DNA of 32,331 nt, from positions 1 through 32,331 of the forward strand of contig JACPFV010000055.1 of NCBI GenBank assembly GCA_016182805.1, in the 5' to 3' direction. Position 1 is the first letter of the stretch, and each line of letters begins with the position of its first letter. Origin of the DNA: Gammaproteobacteria bacterium. GTDB lineage: Bacteria; Pseudomonadota; Gammaproteobacteria; Nevskiales; Nevskiaceae. A model generated the notes under the pieces. That model was not told where the DNA came from. It was given only the letters and a program-made list of their open reading frames with translations, and did no database searches. Positions 1-7,367 of the stretch are shown in pieces. Made by a program: the position numbers and the translations under genes.

Positions 1-121
1 CGAGGCGGTGCGGCGCGGCGCCTTCGGCGCACCGACCTTCTTCGTCGGCGCGCAGATGTTCTGGGGCAACGACCGCCTGGTGCTGCTGGAGGAATTCCTC
101 ACCGGCAAGCTGGCGGCGTGA
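1..121 (+). CDS. DsbA-family / 2-hydroxychromene-2-carboxylate isomerase-like protein, C-terminal end
   Basis: Only the last 39 codons are in the window (reading from base 2, stop TGA at 119-121). The visible residues include FGAPTFFVG, MFWGNDRL and LLEEFL. These match the C-terminal end of the thioredoxin-fold DsbA/HCCA isomerase family, where a cis-proline strand (GxPTFFV) is followed by a WGxDRL motif. Members either isomerise aromatic breakdown products with glutathione or are uncharacterised oxidoreductases. The active-site end is missing, so substrate cannot be guessed. The stop overlaps the next start (TGATG), implying one transcript with the hydrolase downstream. Confidence 0.7.
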   Translation, partial: EAVRRGAFGAPTFFVGAQMFWGNDRLVLLEEFLTGKLAA

Positions 122-978
122 TGGAATCGCGCTCCGAATTCCTGTCCGTCCGCGGCCTGCGCTACCACGTTCGCGTGTGGGGCGCGCCGGAGGCGATGCC
201 CGTCGTGCTGCTGCACGGCTGGCTGGACGTGTCGGCGACCTGGGCGCCGGTGGCGCAGGGCCTGCTGCCGCGCTTCCGCGTGCTGGCGCCGGACTGGCGC
301 GGCTTCGGCCACTCGCAGTGGCCGCAGGACGGCTACTGGTTCTACGACTACGTCGCCGACCTCGAGTGCCTGCTGGACCGGCTTTCGCCGGCCGAGCCGG
401 TGCGGCTGGTCGGCCACAGCATGGGCGGGCAGGTGGCCAGCCTCTACGCCGGTCTGCGGCCCGACCGCGTGCGCCGGCTGGTCCTCCTCGACAGCCTGTT
501 CCTGCCCGACATGGGGCCGGAGGTCGCGGGCAAGCGTTTCCGCGCCTGGCTCGACCAGTTGAAAGATCCGCCGCAGCAGAAGACGTACGATTCCTTCGAA
601 GACCTCGCCGGCCGCATCCGCAAGCAGCATCCGCGCCTCACGCCGGAGCGCGCGCTGTTCGTGGCGCGCTGCTGGGGGCGCGAGGACGGCTACGGCCGCA
701 TCGGCCTGTGCGCCGACCCCAAGCACCGCCTGCACGGGCCGGGCACCTATCGCGTTGCCGAGTCCATGGAAGTCTGGCGGCACGTGACCGCGCCGACGCT
801 GTTCGTCGACACCGGCCAGTCCAGCTTCGGCCAGGCCATTTCGCGCGAGGAAACCGCGCGCCGCCGCGCCTGCTTCCGCGACCGCCGCGAAGTGCGCATC
901 GAGCAGGCCGGCCATATGCTGCACTTCGATGCGCCGGACGAGACGGCGCGCCACATCGCCGCCTTTCTTTCCGAGTAA
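121..978 (+). CDS. alpha/beta hydrolase fold protein
   Basis: A 285-residue serine hydrolase of unknown substrate. The oxyanion-side HGWLD motif is at residues 32-36 and the nucleophile elbow GHSMGG has Ser at about 100. An acid candidate is the Asp in LFVDTG, and the catalytic His is probably in QAGHMLHF near the C-terminus. No signal peptide or membrane segment is visible. I prefer ATG at 121, which overlaps the preceding stop, over GTG at 118, one codon earlier. It is 3 nt upstream of holA, where Pseudomonas-type genomes usually carry lptE, so this neighbour is not the usual one. The family is too broad to name a reaction. Confidence 0.85.
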   Translation: MESRSEFLSVRGLRYHVRVWGAPEAMPVVLLHGWLDVSATWAPVAQGLLPRFRVLAPDWRGFGHSQWPQDGYWFYDYVADLECLLDRLSPAEPVRLVGHSMGGQVASLYAGLRPDRVRRLVLLDSLFLPDMGPEVAGKRFRAWLDQLKDPPQQKTYDSFEDLAGRIRKQHPRLTPERALFVARCWGREDGYGRIGLCADPKHRLHGPGTYRVAESMEVWRHVTAPTLFVDTGQSSFGQAISREETARRRACFRDRREVRIEQAGHMLHFDAPDETARHIAAFLSE

Positions 979-981
979 CGC

Positions 982-2073
982 ATGGGCCTTCGATTGACGC
1001 CGGCGCAGGTCGCCGGCCATTTGCAGCGCGGTCTTGCGCCGGTCTACGTCGTCGCCGGCGAGGAGCCGCTGCTGGTCCAGGAGGCGCTGGACGCCATCCG
1101 CGCCAAGGCGCGCCGGGAGGGTTTCGCCGAGCGCGAGGTGTACGAGGTCGTGCCCGGTTTCGATTGGCAGGGCTTCCTGGAGGGCGTTTCCACCGGATCG
1201 CTGTTTTCCGCCCGGCGCATCGTCGAGTTGCAACTGCCGCGGGGTCTCGCGCCGGGCCGCCGCAAGTCCGACGACGAGCCCGACGAAGCCGGTACCGAAG
1301 CTTCCGGCGGCGGCGACCCGCGCAAGCTGCTGGAGCAACTCGCCGGCGCGCCGCCCGCCGACGTGCTGCTGATCGTGGTCTTGGGCAAGCTCGACGCCAA
1401 GGCGCGCGCGGCGCGCTGGTTCGCCGCGCTGGAGAACGCCGGCGCCAGCGTCTATGCCTGGCCGGTGGCGGCCGAGGAATTGCCGCGCTGGATCGAGGCG
1501 CGCCTGAAGGCGGCCGGCCTCAACGCCGAGGCCGAGGCGGTGCGCCAGCTCGCCGAGCGCACCGAGGGCAATCTGCTGGCCTGCGCGCAGGACATCGAGA
1601 AGCTCAAGCTGCTCTATCCGGGGGCGCGCATCGGCCCCGCGGAGGTGGCCGCCGCGGTGGCGGACAGCGCGCGCTTCGACGCCTTCGACCTGTCCGACAA
1701 GATTCTCGACGGCGACGCCGACGGCGCCCTGCGCAGCCTGCTGCGCCTGCGCGAGGAGGGCATCGAGCTGCCGGAGCTGCTCGGCGCCCTGGCCTACACC
1801 CTGCGCCAGTGGGCGCAGGCGGCGGCGCATTACGAGCGCACGCGCGACGCCGCCTCGGCGCTGGAGTCCGCCGGCATCTGGCGCCAGCGCCAGGCGCGCT
1901 TCCGCGGCGCCCTGACGCGCGCGAAGGCCGACCAGGTTTTCGCGTGGGTACAACGGCTTGCGGGCGTGGACCAGGCGGTCAAGCTGGGCGCCGGGGCCCG
2001 CGCCTGGGAGGACCTGATAACATGCGTCGTGCAGGCCAGCGGCTGTCGCGGCCTGCGCAGTTCACCTCTTTGA
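982..2073 (+). CDS. holA: DNA polymerase III subunit delta
   Basis: The delta subunit of the DnaX clamp-loader complex, which opens the beta sliding clamp ring. The protein has 363 residues (E. coli about 343). The N-terminus ([38 protein letters not shown] in outline) matches the family signature PxYxxxGxExxLxxE, and the C-terminal half has the helical collar domain ([13 protein letters not shown]). A low-complexity charged stretch, about residues 95-115, is an insertion relative to E. coli. The ATG is 3 nt after the hydrolase stop and proA follows after 13 nt. This position next to proA-nadD-rsfS-rlmH is typical of the Pseudomonas/Xanthomonas group. Confidence 0.93.
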   Translation: MGLRLTPAQVAGHLQRGLAPVYVVAGEEPLLVQEALDAIRAKARREGFAEREVYEVVPGFDWQGFLEGVSTGSLFSARRIVELQLPRGLAPGRRKSDDEPDEAGTEASGGGDPRKLLEQLAGAPPADVLLIVVLGKLDAKARAARWFAALENAGASVYAWPVAAEELPRWIEARLKAAGLNAEAEAVRQLAERTEGNLLACAQDIEKLKLLYPGARIGPAEVAAAVADSARFDAFDLSDKILDGDADGALRSLLRLREEGIELPELLGALAYTLRQWAQAAAHYERTRDAASALESAGIWRQRQARFRGALTRAKADQVFAWVQRLAGVDQAVKLGAGARAWEDLITCVVQASGCRGLRSSPL

Positions 2074-2086
2074 TTTCGTTCATGGA

Positions 2087-3397
2087 ATGAGCCCCGAAGC
2101 CGTCAACAAGTCCGAACCCGCCCGCGCGCCCGCGCGTGGCCGCAGCGGGATCGGCGCGCAGATGCGCGAGCGCGGCGAGCGTGCGCGCCGCGCCGCGCGC
2201 GTCATCGCCCGCGCCGAGGCCGGGCAGAAGAACGCCGCGCTGTTCGCGCTGGCGGACATCCTCGCCGCCGAGTCGCGCGCGATCCTGGCCGCCAACGCCA
2301 TGGACCTGCGCGAAGGCCGCGACGCCAAGCTGGAAGCCGCGCTGCTGGACCGGCTGGAGCTGAACGGCGAGCGCATCGCCGCGATGGCCGACGGCATGCG
2401 CCAGGTCGCCGGCCTGCCCGACCCGGTCGGCGAGATTCTCGAATTGAAGATGCGGCCGAGCGGCATCCAGGTCGGCCGCATGCGCGTGCCGCTGGGCGTC
2501 GTCGGCATCGTCTACGAATCGCGCCCCAACGTGACCGCCGACGCCGCGGCGCTGTGCCTCAAGAGCGGCAACGCCTGCATCCTGCGCGGCGGCAGCGAGG
2601 CGTTCAACTCCAACCAGGCGATCGCGCGCTGCATCGAGAAGGCGCTCAAGGACGCCGGCCTGTCCGCCGACATCGTGCAGGTGCTCGACACTACCGACCG
2701 CCGCGCGGTCGGCGAGATGCTGACCATGCCGGAGTACGTCGACGTGGTGATCCCGCGCGGCGGCAAGGAACTGGTCGCCTTCGTCAGCCAGAACGCGCGC
2801 GTCCCGGTCATCAAGCATCTGCACGGCATCTGCCACGTCTATGTCGACGGGCAGGCCGACGTGGAGAAGGCGATCGCGGTCGCGGTCAACGCCAAGACCC
2901 AGCGCTACGGCACCTGCAACACCATGGAAACCCTGCTGGTGGATTCCGAGATCGCCGAGCGGGTGCTGCCGGAGCTGGGCCGCATCTACGCCGAGCACCA
3001 GGTCGAGCTGCGCGGCTGCGAGCGCACGCGCCGCATCCTGCGCGACATCAAGGCGGCGACCGCGGAGGACTGGGACACCGAGTACCTGGCGCCGATCCTT
3101 TCGATCCGCGTGGTCGACGGCATGGACGAGGCGATCGACCACATCGCTACGCACGGCTCGCAGCACACCGACGCCATCGTCACCGAGAACCTGTCGCGCG
3201 CGCGGCGCTTCGTGCGCGAGGTGGACTCCAGCTCGGTGATGGTCAACGCCTCCACGCGCTTCGCCGACGGCTACGAGTACGGACTGGGCGCCGAGATCGG
3301 CATCAGCACCGACAAGTTCCACGCGCGCGGCCCGGTGGGACTGGACGGGCTGACCTCGCTCAAGTGGATCGTGCTGGGCGATGGGCACATCCGCTGA
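2087..3397 (+). CDS. proA: glutamate-5-semialdehyde dehydrogenase (gamma-glutamyl phosphate reductase)
   Basis: Catalyses NADPH-dependent reduction of gamma-glutamyl phosphate to glutamate semialdehyde, the second step of proline synthesis. The 436 residues cover the whole aldehyde-dehydrogenase-like fold. Family motifs include [17 protein letters not shown] (about 134-150), LRGGSEA (167-172), HGICHVYVD, and the catalytic cysteine in [12 protein letters not shown] (Cys at about 277). The first 20 residues are a basic/proline-rich extension not seen in E. coli ProA, so a later start is possible, but no better ATG is evident. proB is not in the window. Confidence 0.95.
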   Translation: MSPEAVNKSEPARAPARGRSGIGAQMRERGERARRAARVIARAEAGQKNAALFALADILAAESRAILAANAMDLREGRDAKLEAALLDRLELNGERIAAMADGMRQVAGLPDPVGEILELKMRPSGIQVGRMRVPLGVVGIVYESRPNVTADAAALCLKSGNACILRGGSEAFNSNQAIARCIEKALKDAGLSADIVQVLDTTDRRAVGEMLTMPEYVDVVIPRGGKELVAFVSQNARVPVIKHLHGICHVYVDGQADVEKAIAVAVNAKTQRYGTCNTMETLLVDSEIAERVLPELGRIYAEHQVELRGCERTRRILRDIKAATAEDWDTEYLAPILSIRVVDGMDEAIDHIATHGSQHTDAIVTENLSRARRFVREVDSSSVMVNASTRFADGYEYGLGAEIGISTDKFHARGPVGLDGLTSLKWIVLGDGHIR

Positions 3398-3412
3398 GAC
3401 CGGAGTCCGGCG

Positions 3413-4081
3413 CTGACGCGCGCGATCGGCATTCTCGGCGGCACTTACGCGCCGGTCCACAACGGCCATCTGCGCATCGCCATCGAGGCGCTGGAGCGCC
3501 TGCGCCTGGACGAGCTGCGCCTGATCCCCGCCGCGCAGCCGCCGCACCGGGCCGCCCCGGCGGTGCCGCCGCCGCGGCGGCTGGACTGGGTGGCGCGCGC
3601 GGTCGAGGGCATCCCCGGACTGATCGCCGACGGCCGCGAGCTGCGGCGCGCCGGACCTTCGTACACCGTGGACACGCTGCGCGAGTTGCGCGCCGAACAT
3701 CCGGCCGCCTGCCTGTGTCTGATTGTCGGGGCGGATGCGGCGCAGAGCCTGCACACTTGGCGCAATGCGGCCGAATTGCCGCAGCTGGCCCATATCGTGG
3801 TATTCAATCGCAACGGCGCGGCACAGGAGCTGGAAACCCTGCATGCACGGCATTGGCCGGGCGCGCGGCAGGCACCCGCCGCGGATGCCTTGCGCCGCGA
3901 GCGGCACGGGCTTTGGTTCCGCGCACAGGCGCCGCTGCTCGAAATCTCGTCCAGCTATGTCCGCCAGCTTCTGCGCGAAGGCCGCAGCGTCCGCGGCCTG
4001 GTTCCGGACGCCGTCCTGAAATCTTTCACCGCATCGGATATCGAGGCACTGACCCGAAATGAAACTGCCGCCGCTGACTAA
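3413..4081 (+). CDS. nadD: nicotinate-nucleotide adenylyltransferase, probable CTG start
   Basis: Transfers AMP from ATP to nicotinate mononucleotide in NAD synthesis. The nucleotidyltransferase motif GGTYAPVHNGHL and the C-terminal ISSSYVRQLL motif are both present, as are PPHR and the SYTVDTL stretch. The reading frame opens right after the proA stop (3395-3397, same frame) and holds no ATG, GTG or TTG before the GGT...HxxH motif. The first standard start is GTG at 3563, which would delete the active site. A CTG at 3413 has GGAG (3402-3405) 7 nt upstream and gives a 222-residue protein of normal length (E. coli 213). I therefore place the start there. Sequencing error or readthrough from proA are the alternatives. 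The 3' end overlaps rsfS by 23 nt. Confidence 0.88.
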   Translation: MTRAIGILGGTYAPVHNGHLRIAIEALERLRLDELRLIPAAQPPHRAAPAVPPPRRLDWVARAVEGIPGLIADGRELRRAGPSYTVDTLRELRAEHPAACLCLIVGADAAQSLHTWRNAAELPQLAHIVVFNRNGAAQELETLHARHWPGARQAPAADALRRERHGLWFRAQAPLLEISSSYVRQLLREGRSVRGLVPDAVLKSFTASDIEALTRNETAAAD

Positions 4082-4403
4082 GACCGTGATCGCCGCCGTC
4101 GAGGACCTGAAGGCGCTCGACATCAAGGTGCTGGACGTGCGCAGCCTGACCAGCATCGCCGACTGGATGGTCATCTGCACCGGCACCTCGAACCGCCACG
4201 TCAAGGCGATTGCCGACAACGTCGTCGAAAAGGCCAAGGAGCGCGGCACGCGCCCGCGCGGCGTGGAGGGCACGCAGCAGTCCGAATGGGTGCTGGTGGA
4301 CCTGGGCGACGTGATCGTGCACGTGATGCAGGCGCAGACGCGCGCGTTCTACCAGCTCGAAAAGCTGTGGGACATGACCGAGGCGGTCGCCGCGCGCAAA
4401 TGA
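4059..4403 (+). CDS. rsfS: ribosome silencing factor
   Basis: RsfS (Iojap/YbeB family) binds uL14 on the 50S subunit and blocks subunit joining when nutrients are short. The 114 residues include the family core IKVLDVRSLTSIADWMVICTG, then SNRHVKAIADNV, and the C-terminal WVLVDLGDVIVHVM. Length is close to the usual 105-120. The ATG lies inside the nadD 3' end, and the stop overlaps the rlmH start (ATGA), suggesting translational coupling on both sides. This nadD-rsfS-rlmH order is widely conserved. Confidence 0.95.
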   Translation: MKLPPLTKTVIAAVEDLKALDIKVLDVRSLTSIADWMVICTGTSNRHVKAIADNVVEKAKERGTRPRGVEGTQQSEWVLVDLGDVIVHVMQAQTRAFYQLEKLWDMTEAVAARK

Positions 4404-4870
4404 GGCTGCGCCTGGTCGCGGTCGGCACGCGCATGCCGGGCTGGGTGGAGCAGGCCTACGCCGATTACGCCGCGCGCCTGCCGCCCGAACTCAAGCTGGA
4501 ACTGGTCGAAATCCCCGTCGCCCCGCGCGGCAAGAACCCCGACATCGCGCGGCTCAAGCGCGACGAGGGCGCGAAGATGCTCAAGGCCCTGCGCGACGAC
4601 GACCACGTCATCGCCCTGGACGAGCGCGGCCAGGCGCTGGACAGCCTGGGCTGGTCGCGCGAGCTGAAATCCTGGATGCAGAACGGCCGCGACGTGGCGC
4701 TGCTGATCGGCGGCCCCGACGGCCTCGCGCCCGAGGCTCTGGCGCGCGCGCAAGCCAAGTGGTCGCTGTCCAAGCTGACCCTGCCGCACGCGCTGGTGCG
4801 GGTGCTGGTGGCGGAGCAGTTGTTCCGGGCGTGGTCGGTGCTGGCGAATCGTCCGTATCACCGCGCCTGA
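4400..4870 (+). CDS. rlmH: 23S rRNA (pseudouridine1915-N3)-methyltransferase
   Basis: RlmH (YbeA, SPOUT superfamily) methylates N3 of pseudouridine 1915 in helix 69 of 23S rRNA. The predicted 156 residues match the usual 155. The start MRLRLVAVGTRMP is canonical, the SPOUT knot motif LLIGGPDGL is present, and the protein ends in the conserved ANRPYHRA-type tail. The ATG overlaps the rsfS stop (ATGA). A longer in-frame opening upstream is only read-through of the frame inside rsfS. The stop codon lies in the loop of a 7-bp hairpin (4861-4878). Confidence 0.96.
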   Translation: MRLRLVAVGTRMPGWVEQAYADYAARLPPELKLELVEIPVAPRGKNPDIARLKRDEGAKMLKALRDDDHVIALDERGQALDSLGWSRELKSWMQNGRDVALLIGGPDGLAPEALARAQAKWSLSKLTLPHALVRVLVAEQLFRAWSVLANRPYHRA

Positions 4871-4928
4871 AGGCGCGGCGGCTCGCGGAAGAATATCCAC
4901 GGAGTTGCGCGGCTCATCCCGAGCCGCG
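4861..4928 (+). terminator. two inverted repeats at the end of rlmH
   Basis: Hairpin 1 pairs CCGCGCC (4861-4867) with GGCGCGG (4872-4878), with the rlmH stop codon TGA in the 4-base loop. Hairpin 2 pairs CGCGGCTC (4908-4915) with GAGCCGCG (4921-4928) around ATCCC. Neither is followed by a T run, so they are not classic intrinsic terminators. They may stop or slow transcription from the holA-rlmH operon before rnpB, or simply protect the 3' end. Confidence 0.4.
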
Positions 4929-4994
4929 ACCTGCGGGTTCGCTGCGCTCGCGCGACATTGTTCCCGACAAGATCGCGGCCAAACAATCGCGTGA

Positions 4995-5000
4995 TAAAAT
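4995..5000 (+). promoter_or_regulatory. probable -10 element of rnpB
   Basis: TAAAAT lies 6 bp before the first paired base of the RNase P RNA (5007), the right distance for a -10 hexamer, and stands out in otherwise GC-rich sequence. No convincing -35 hexamer is seen at 16-18 bp; the best nearby triplets are poor matches to TTGACA. Confidence 0.5.
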
Positions 5001-5006
5001 TAAGAT

Positions 5007-5394
5007 GGAGTTGGCCAGACAACCGCGGGTGCCACTTGGCACCGGAGGAAAGTCCGGACTCCGCAGGGCAGGGCGCCAGCTAACGGCTGGGCGGCGCGAG
5101 CCGACGGAAAGTGCAACAGAGAGCAGACCGCCGATGGCCCCGTCACAGGGGATCAGGCAAGGGTGAAACGGTGCGGTAAGAGCGCACCGCGGGACTGGCA
5201 ACAGTCACGGCACGGTAAACCCCGCCCGGAGCAAGGCCAAATAGGGAAGGTGGGCGCGCAAGCGCCCGACGCGCGGCCCGCGCGCCTTCCGGGTAGGCTG
5301 CTTGAGGCATCCGGCGACGGGTGTCCCAGAGGAATGGTTGTTTCGGGGCCGCGAGGCTCTTAGACAGAATCCGGCTTACAGGCTGACTCCTTTT
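5007..5394 (+). ncRNA. rnpB: RNase P RNA, class A
   Basis: The catalytic RNA of RNase P, which trims the 5' leader of pre-tRNAs. Conserved blocks appear in order: GAGGAAAGTCCGGACTCC (from about 5042), CAGCTAACGGCTGG, GACGGAAAGTGCAACAGAGAG, AAGGGTGAAACGGTGCGGTA, GGTAAACCCCGCCCGGAGCA with CCAAATAGG, GTAGGCTGCTTGAGGC, CCCAGAGGAATGGTTGT and GACAGAATCCGGCTTACA. The ends pair as a 10-bp P1 helix: GGAGTTGGCC (5007-5016) with GGCTGACTCC (5381-5390), including G-U pairs. The 3' end is set just after P1. Position directly upstream of mraZ is typical for this group of gammaproteobacteria. Confidence 0.97.
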
Positions 5395-5402
5395 CTCCGA
5401 CC

Positions 5403-5426
5403 GGAGGCGCGGCTTGCCGCGCCTCC
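5403..5426 (+). terminator. hairpin after rnpB
   Basis: GGAGGCGCGGC (5403-5413) pairs with GCCGCGCCTCC (5416-5426), an 11-bp arm with a tight TT centre. A short T-rich stretch (TCCTTTTCTCC) precedes it, but no T run follows. It is likely the rnpB transcription stop or processing boundary. 5427-5590 after it is a relatively AT-richer gap with no gene that I can support. Confidence 0.5.
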
Positions 5427-5592
5427 CACCTTGCCCCACAACCGCGCGCAGGCACCGTCGCCAGAGGCAGACGCCGTGGACGCCGCTTTCTCACGTTCCA
5501 CATCAACATTCACGCCTAAGTGTCTGTTTAATTTGAAATCGATCCCGCAATAGAGATTTTATCTAAGCCCTTGTTCCGCCTCGGAATTTTGT

Positions 5593-5621
5593 TTGCAAAG
5601 TGGTGGGGAGTGGATTAAAGT
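5593..5621 (+). promoter_or_regulatory. candidate promoter of the dcw cluster (mraZ promoter)
   Basis: TTGCAA (5593-5598) and TAAAGT (5616-5621) are separated by 17 bp and resemble sigma-70 -35 and -10 hexamers. They lie within a locally AT-rich strip about 65-90 bp before the mraZ start, and the GTGG repeat array overlaps them, as expected for the autoregulated mraZ promoter. Confidence 0.55.
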
Positions 5622-5633
5622 GGGGGCTGGTGG
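5597..5633 (+). promoter_or_regulatory. MraZ operator: GTGG boxes with 10-bp period
   Basis: GTGG occurs at 5600, 5610, 5620 and 5630, exactly one helical turn apart; the first and third are within AAAGTGG. MraZ proteins are known to bind several short TGGGN-type (E. coli) or AAAGTG-type (mycoplasma) repeats spaced by 10 bp upstream of their own gene and to repress the cluster. Location over the candidate promoter fits autoregulation. That these exact boxes are bound is inference. Confidence 0.75.
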
Positions 5634-5685
5634 AGACAATCGGGGCACCGGGGGAGTGCACAACCGGTCCCGGCGGGGCGGGAAC

Positions 5686-6126
5686 GTGTTTGCTGGGTCG
5701 CATCTACTGGCGATAGATGACAAGGGCCGCGTCGCGGTCCCGGCGCGTTTTCGCCAGCAGCTTTCCGACGACCGCGGCCAACTGGTCTACATCACCCGTT
5801 CCTACCAGCCCTGCCTCGAGGTTTATCCGGCTCCGGTGTTCAAGGAAATCGCAGACCAGATTCAGGCCGATCCGGACCGCCGCCGCGCCGACCTGCTCAA
5901 GCAGGTGTTCATCGGCAATGCGGTGGAGACCGAGATCGACAAGCAGGGTCGCGTGCTGCTGCCGCAGCTGCTGCGCAAGTTCGCGCGCCTGAACGGCAGC
6001 GCGATGATGGTCGGCCAGATCAACCGCTTCGACATCTGGTCCGAAGAGCAGTGGAACGAGAAGTTCGGCGATGGCGCCGGCGCTACGGAAGACCTCGCCG
6101 CCGCCTTTGCGGCGCTCAAGCGGTGA
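5686..6126 (+). CDS. mraZ: transcriptional regulator MraZ
   Basis: First gene of the dcw cluster: a ring-forming DNA-binding protein with two SpoVT/AbrB-like domains that represses its own promoter. I start at GTG 5686, because the product then begins VFAGSHLLAIDDKGR, aligning with the E. coli MFRGATLVNLDSKGR start; a longer opening from 5593 runs through the operator and is not credible. Both DxKGRxxxPxxxR-type motifs are present (DDKGRVAVPARFR near residues 11-23 and DKQGRVLLPQLLR in the second half), followed by GQINRFDIW. Length 146 (E. coli 152). rsmH starts 6 nt downstream. Confidence 0.92.
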   Translation: MFAGSHLLAIDDKGRVAVPARFRQQLSDDRGQLVYITRSYQPCLEVYPAPVFKEIADQIQADPDRRRADLLKQVFIGNAVETEIDKQGRVLLPQLLRKFARLNGSAMMVGQINRFDIWSEEQWNEKFGDGAGATEDLAAAFAALKR

Positions 6127-6132
6127 GCACGC

Positions 6133-7065
6133 ATGGACCCCGCCGCCGCCGCCCTCCGCACGCCAGGGCGGACTAGCCCCGTGAACGCCCACCAGCCGGT
6201 GATGCTCGAAGAAGCCCTCGCCGGCCTCAACGTCGTACCCGACGGCATCTACATCGACGCCACCTTCGGCCGCGGCGGCCACAGCGCGGCGATCCTCGAA
6301 CGGCTCGGCGGCTCCGGCGCGCTGCACGCGCTGGACCAGGATCCGGCGGCCTGCGCGCATGCCTTCCGCGAATTCGCGCGCTGTCCCAACTTCCGCATCC
6401 ACGCGGCCAACTTCGAGCGCCTGGGCGAGATCGCGCGCGCCGAGAACATCGCCGGCCGCGTCATGGGCGTGCTGTTCGACCTGGGCGTGTCCTCGCCGCA
6501 GCTCGACGACCCGGCGCGCGGCTTCTCCTTCGCCAAGGAAGGGCCGCTGGACATGCGCATGAACCCGGGAGCCGGCGAGTCCGCAGCCGCGTGGCTGGCG
6601 CGCGCCGGCGAGCAGGAGATCGCCGACGTGCTGTGGCAGTACGGCGAGGAGCGCGACAGCCGCCGCATAGCCCGCGCCATTGTCGCCGCGCGCCGCGAGG
6701 CACCGATCGAGACCACCACGCGGCTGGCCGGCGTCATCCTGGCTGCGCACCGCGGTCCGCGCCAGAAGATCCACCCGGCCACGCGCAGCTTCCAGGCGAT
6801 CCGCATCTTCATCAACCGCGAGCTGGAGCGCCTGCCCGCGGCGCTCCAGCAGGCGGTCGAGGTGCTGGCGCCGGGCGGGCGGCTGGTGGCGATCGCCTTC
6901 CACTCGCTGGAAGACCGCATCGTCAAGCGCTTCATCCGCGACGCGGCCGCCGCCGAGCCGAAGACCCTGCGCAAGCTCGGCAAGCGGTTCCCGTCGCCGG
7001 CCGAGGCCGAGGCCAACCCGCGCGCGCGCAGCGCGGTGCTGCGCATTGCGGAGCGCATCGCATGA
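6133..7065 (+). CDS. rsmH: 16S rRNA (cytosine1402-N4)-methyltransferase
   Basis: RsmH (MraW) methylates N4 of C1402 in 16S rRNA with SAM, tuning start codon selection. Motifs: TFGRGGHS (SAM loop), DQDP, LFDLGVSSPQLDDPARGFSF, GPLDMRMNP, HPATRSFQAIRIFIN, SFHSLEDRIVKRF and the C-terminal NPRARSAVLRIAER. The ATG at 6133 gives 310 residues. The upstream 16 residues are not conserved, and GTG at 6181 (VNAHQPVMLEEAL) lines up better with E. coli, so the true start is uncertain. A linker before the C-terminal motif is shorter than in E. coli. The stop overlaps the ftsL start (ATGA). Confidence 0.95.
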   Translation: MDPAAAALRTPGRTSPVNAHQPVMLEEALAGLNVVPDGIYIDATFGRGGHSAAILERLGGSGALHALDQDPAACAHAFREFARCPNFRIHAANFERLGEIARAENIAGRVMGVLFDLGVSSPQLDDPARGFSFAKEGPLDMRMNPGAGESAAAWLARAGEQEIADVLWQYGEERDSRRIARAIVAARREAPIETTTRLAGVILAAHRGPRQKIHPATRSFQAIRIFINRELERLPAALQQAVEVLAPGGRLVAIAFHSLEDRIVKRFIRDAAAAEPKTLRKLGKRFPSPAEAEANPRARSAVLRIAERIA

Positions 7066-7367
7066 CGCGTTCCGGCCTGCTGACGCCCCTGCTGCTGGCG
7101 CTGGCCGTGATGGCTTCGGCGCTGCTGGTCGTCAAGACCAAGCACGACAACCGGCGCCTGACCACCGAGCTGGACCAGCTGCGCGCCGAGCGCGGGCGCC
7201 TGGATTCGGAGTGGGCGCAGTTGCAGCTCGAAGAGGCGACGCTGGCGCACCACGGCCGCGTGGAGCAGATCGCGCGCGACAAGCTCGACATGGCCGAGCC
7301 GCGCGACCACCGCATCGTCAAGCAGGCCCCCGGCCTCACCGAGGAGGCGGCGCCGTGGGCGCGGTGA
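7062..7367 (+). CDS. ftsL: cell division protein FtsL
   Basis: Small bitopic divisome protein that pairs with FtsB and FtsQ and activates FtsWI. The 101 residues have a very short cytoplasmic start, one membrane helix (about 8-24, LLTPLLLALAVMASALLVV), then a coiled-coil region (KHDNRRLTTELDQLRAERGRLDSEW) and the family tail RVEQIARDKLDMAEP. Start ATG overlaps the rsmH stop. Its 3' end overlaps ftsI by 13 nt. Sequence conservation in FtsL is always weak, but position and topology are decisive. Confidence 0.93.
   Translation: MTRSGLLTPLLLALAVMASALLVVKTKHDNRRLTTELDQLRAERGRLDSEWAQLQLEEATLAHHGRVEQIARDKLDMAEPRDHRIVKQAPGLTEEAAPWAR

Noticed and set aside
1979-4273. Long minus-strand frame (764 codons) opposite proA and nadD
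   Set aside because: Same GC-driven shadow effect; the plus-strand proteins have complete family motifs.
4286-4399. Upstream start for RlmH inside rsfS
   Set aside because: The residues are out-of-frame rsfS sequence; ATG 4400 gives the exact family length.
4759-5166. Plus-strand ORF running across the rlmH end and rnpB
   Set aside because: It covers structured RNase P RNA and an alternative frame of rlmH; the product resembles no known family.
5593-5685. 31-residue extension of MraZ
   Set aside because: It would be translated from the promoter and operator region; the conserved product begins at GTG 5686.
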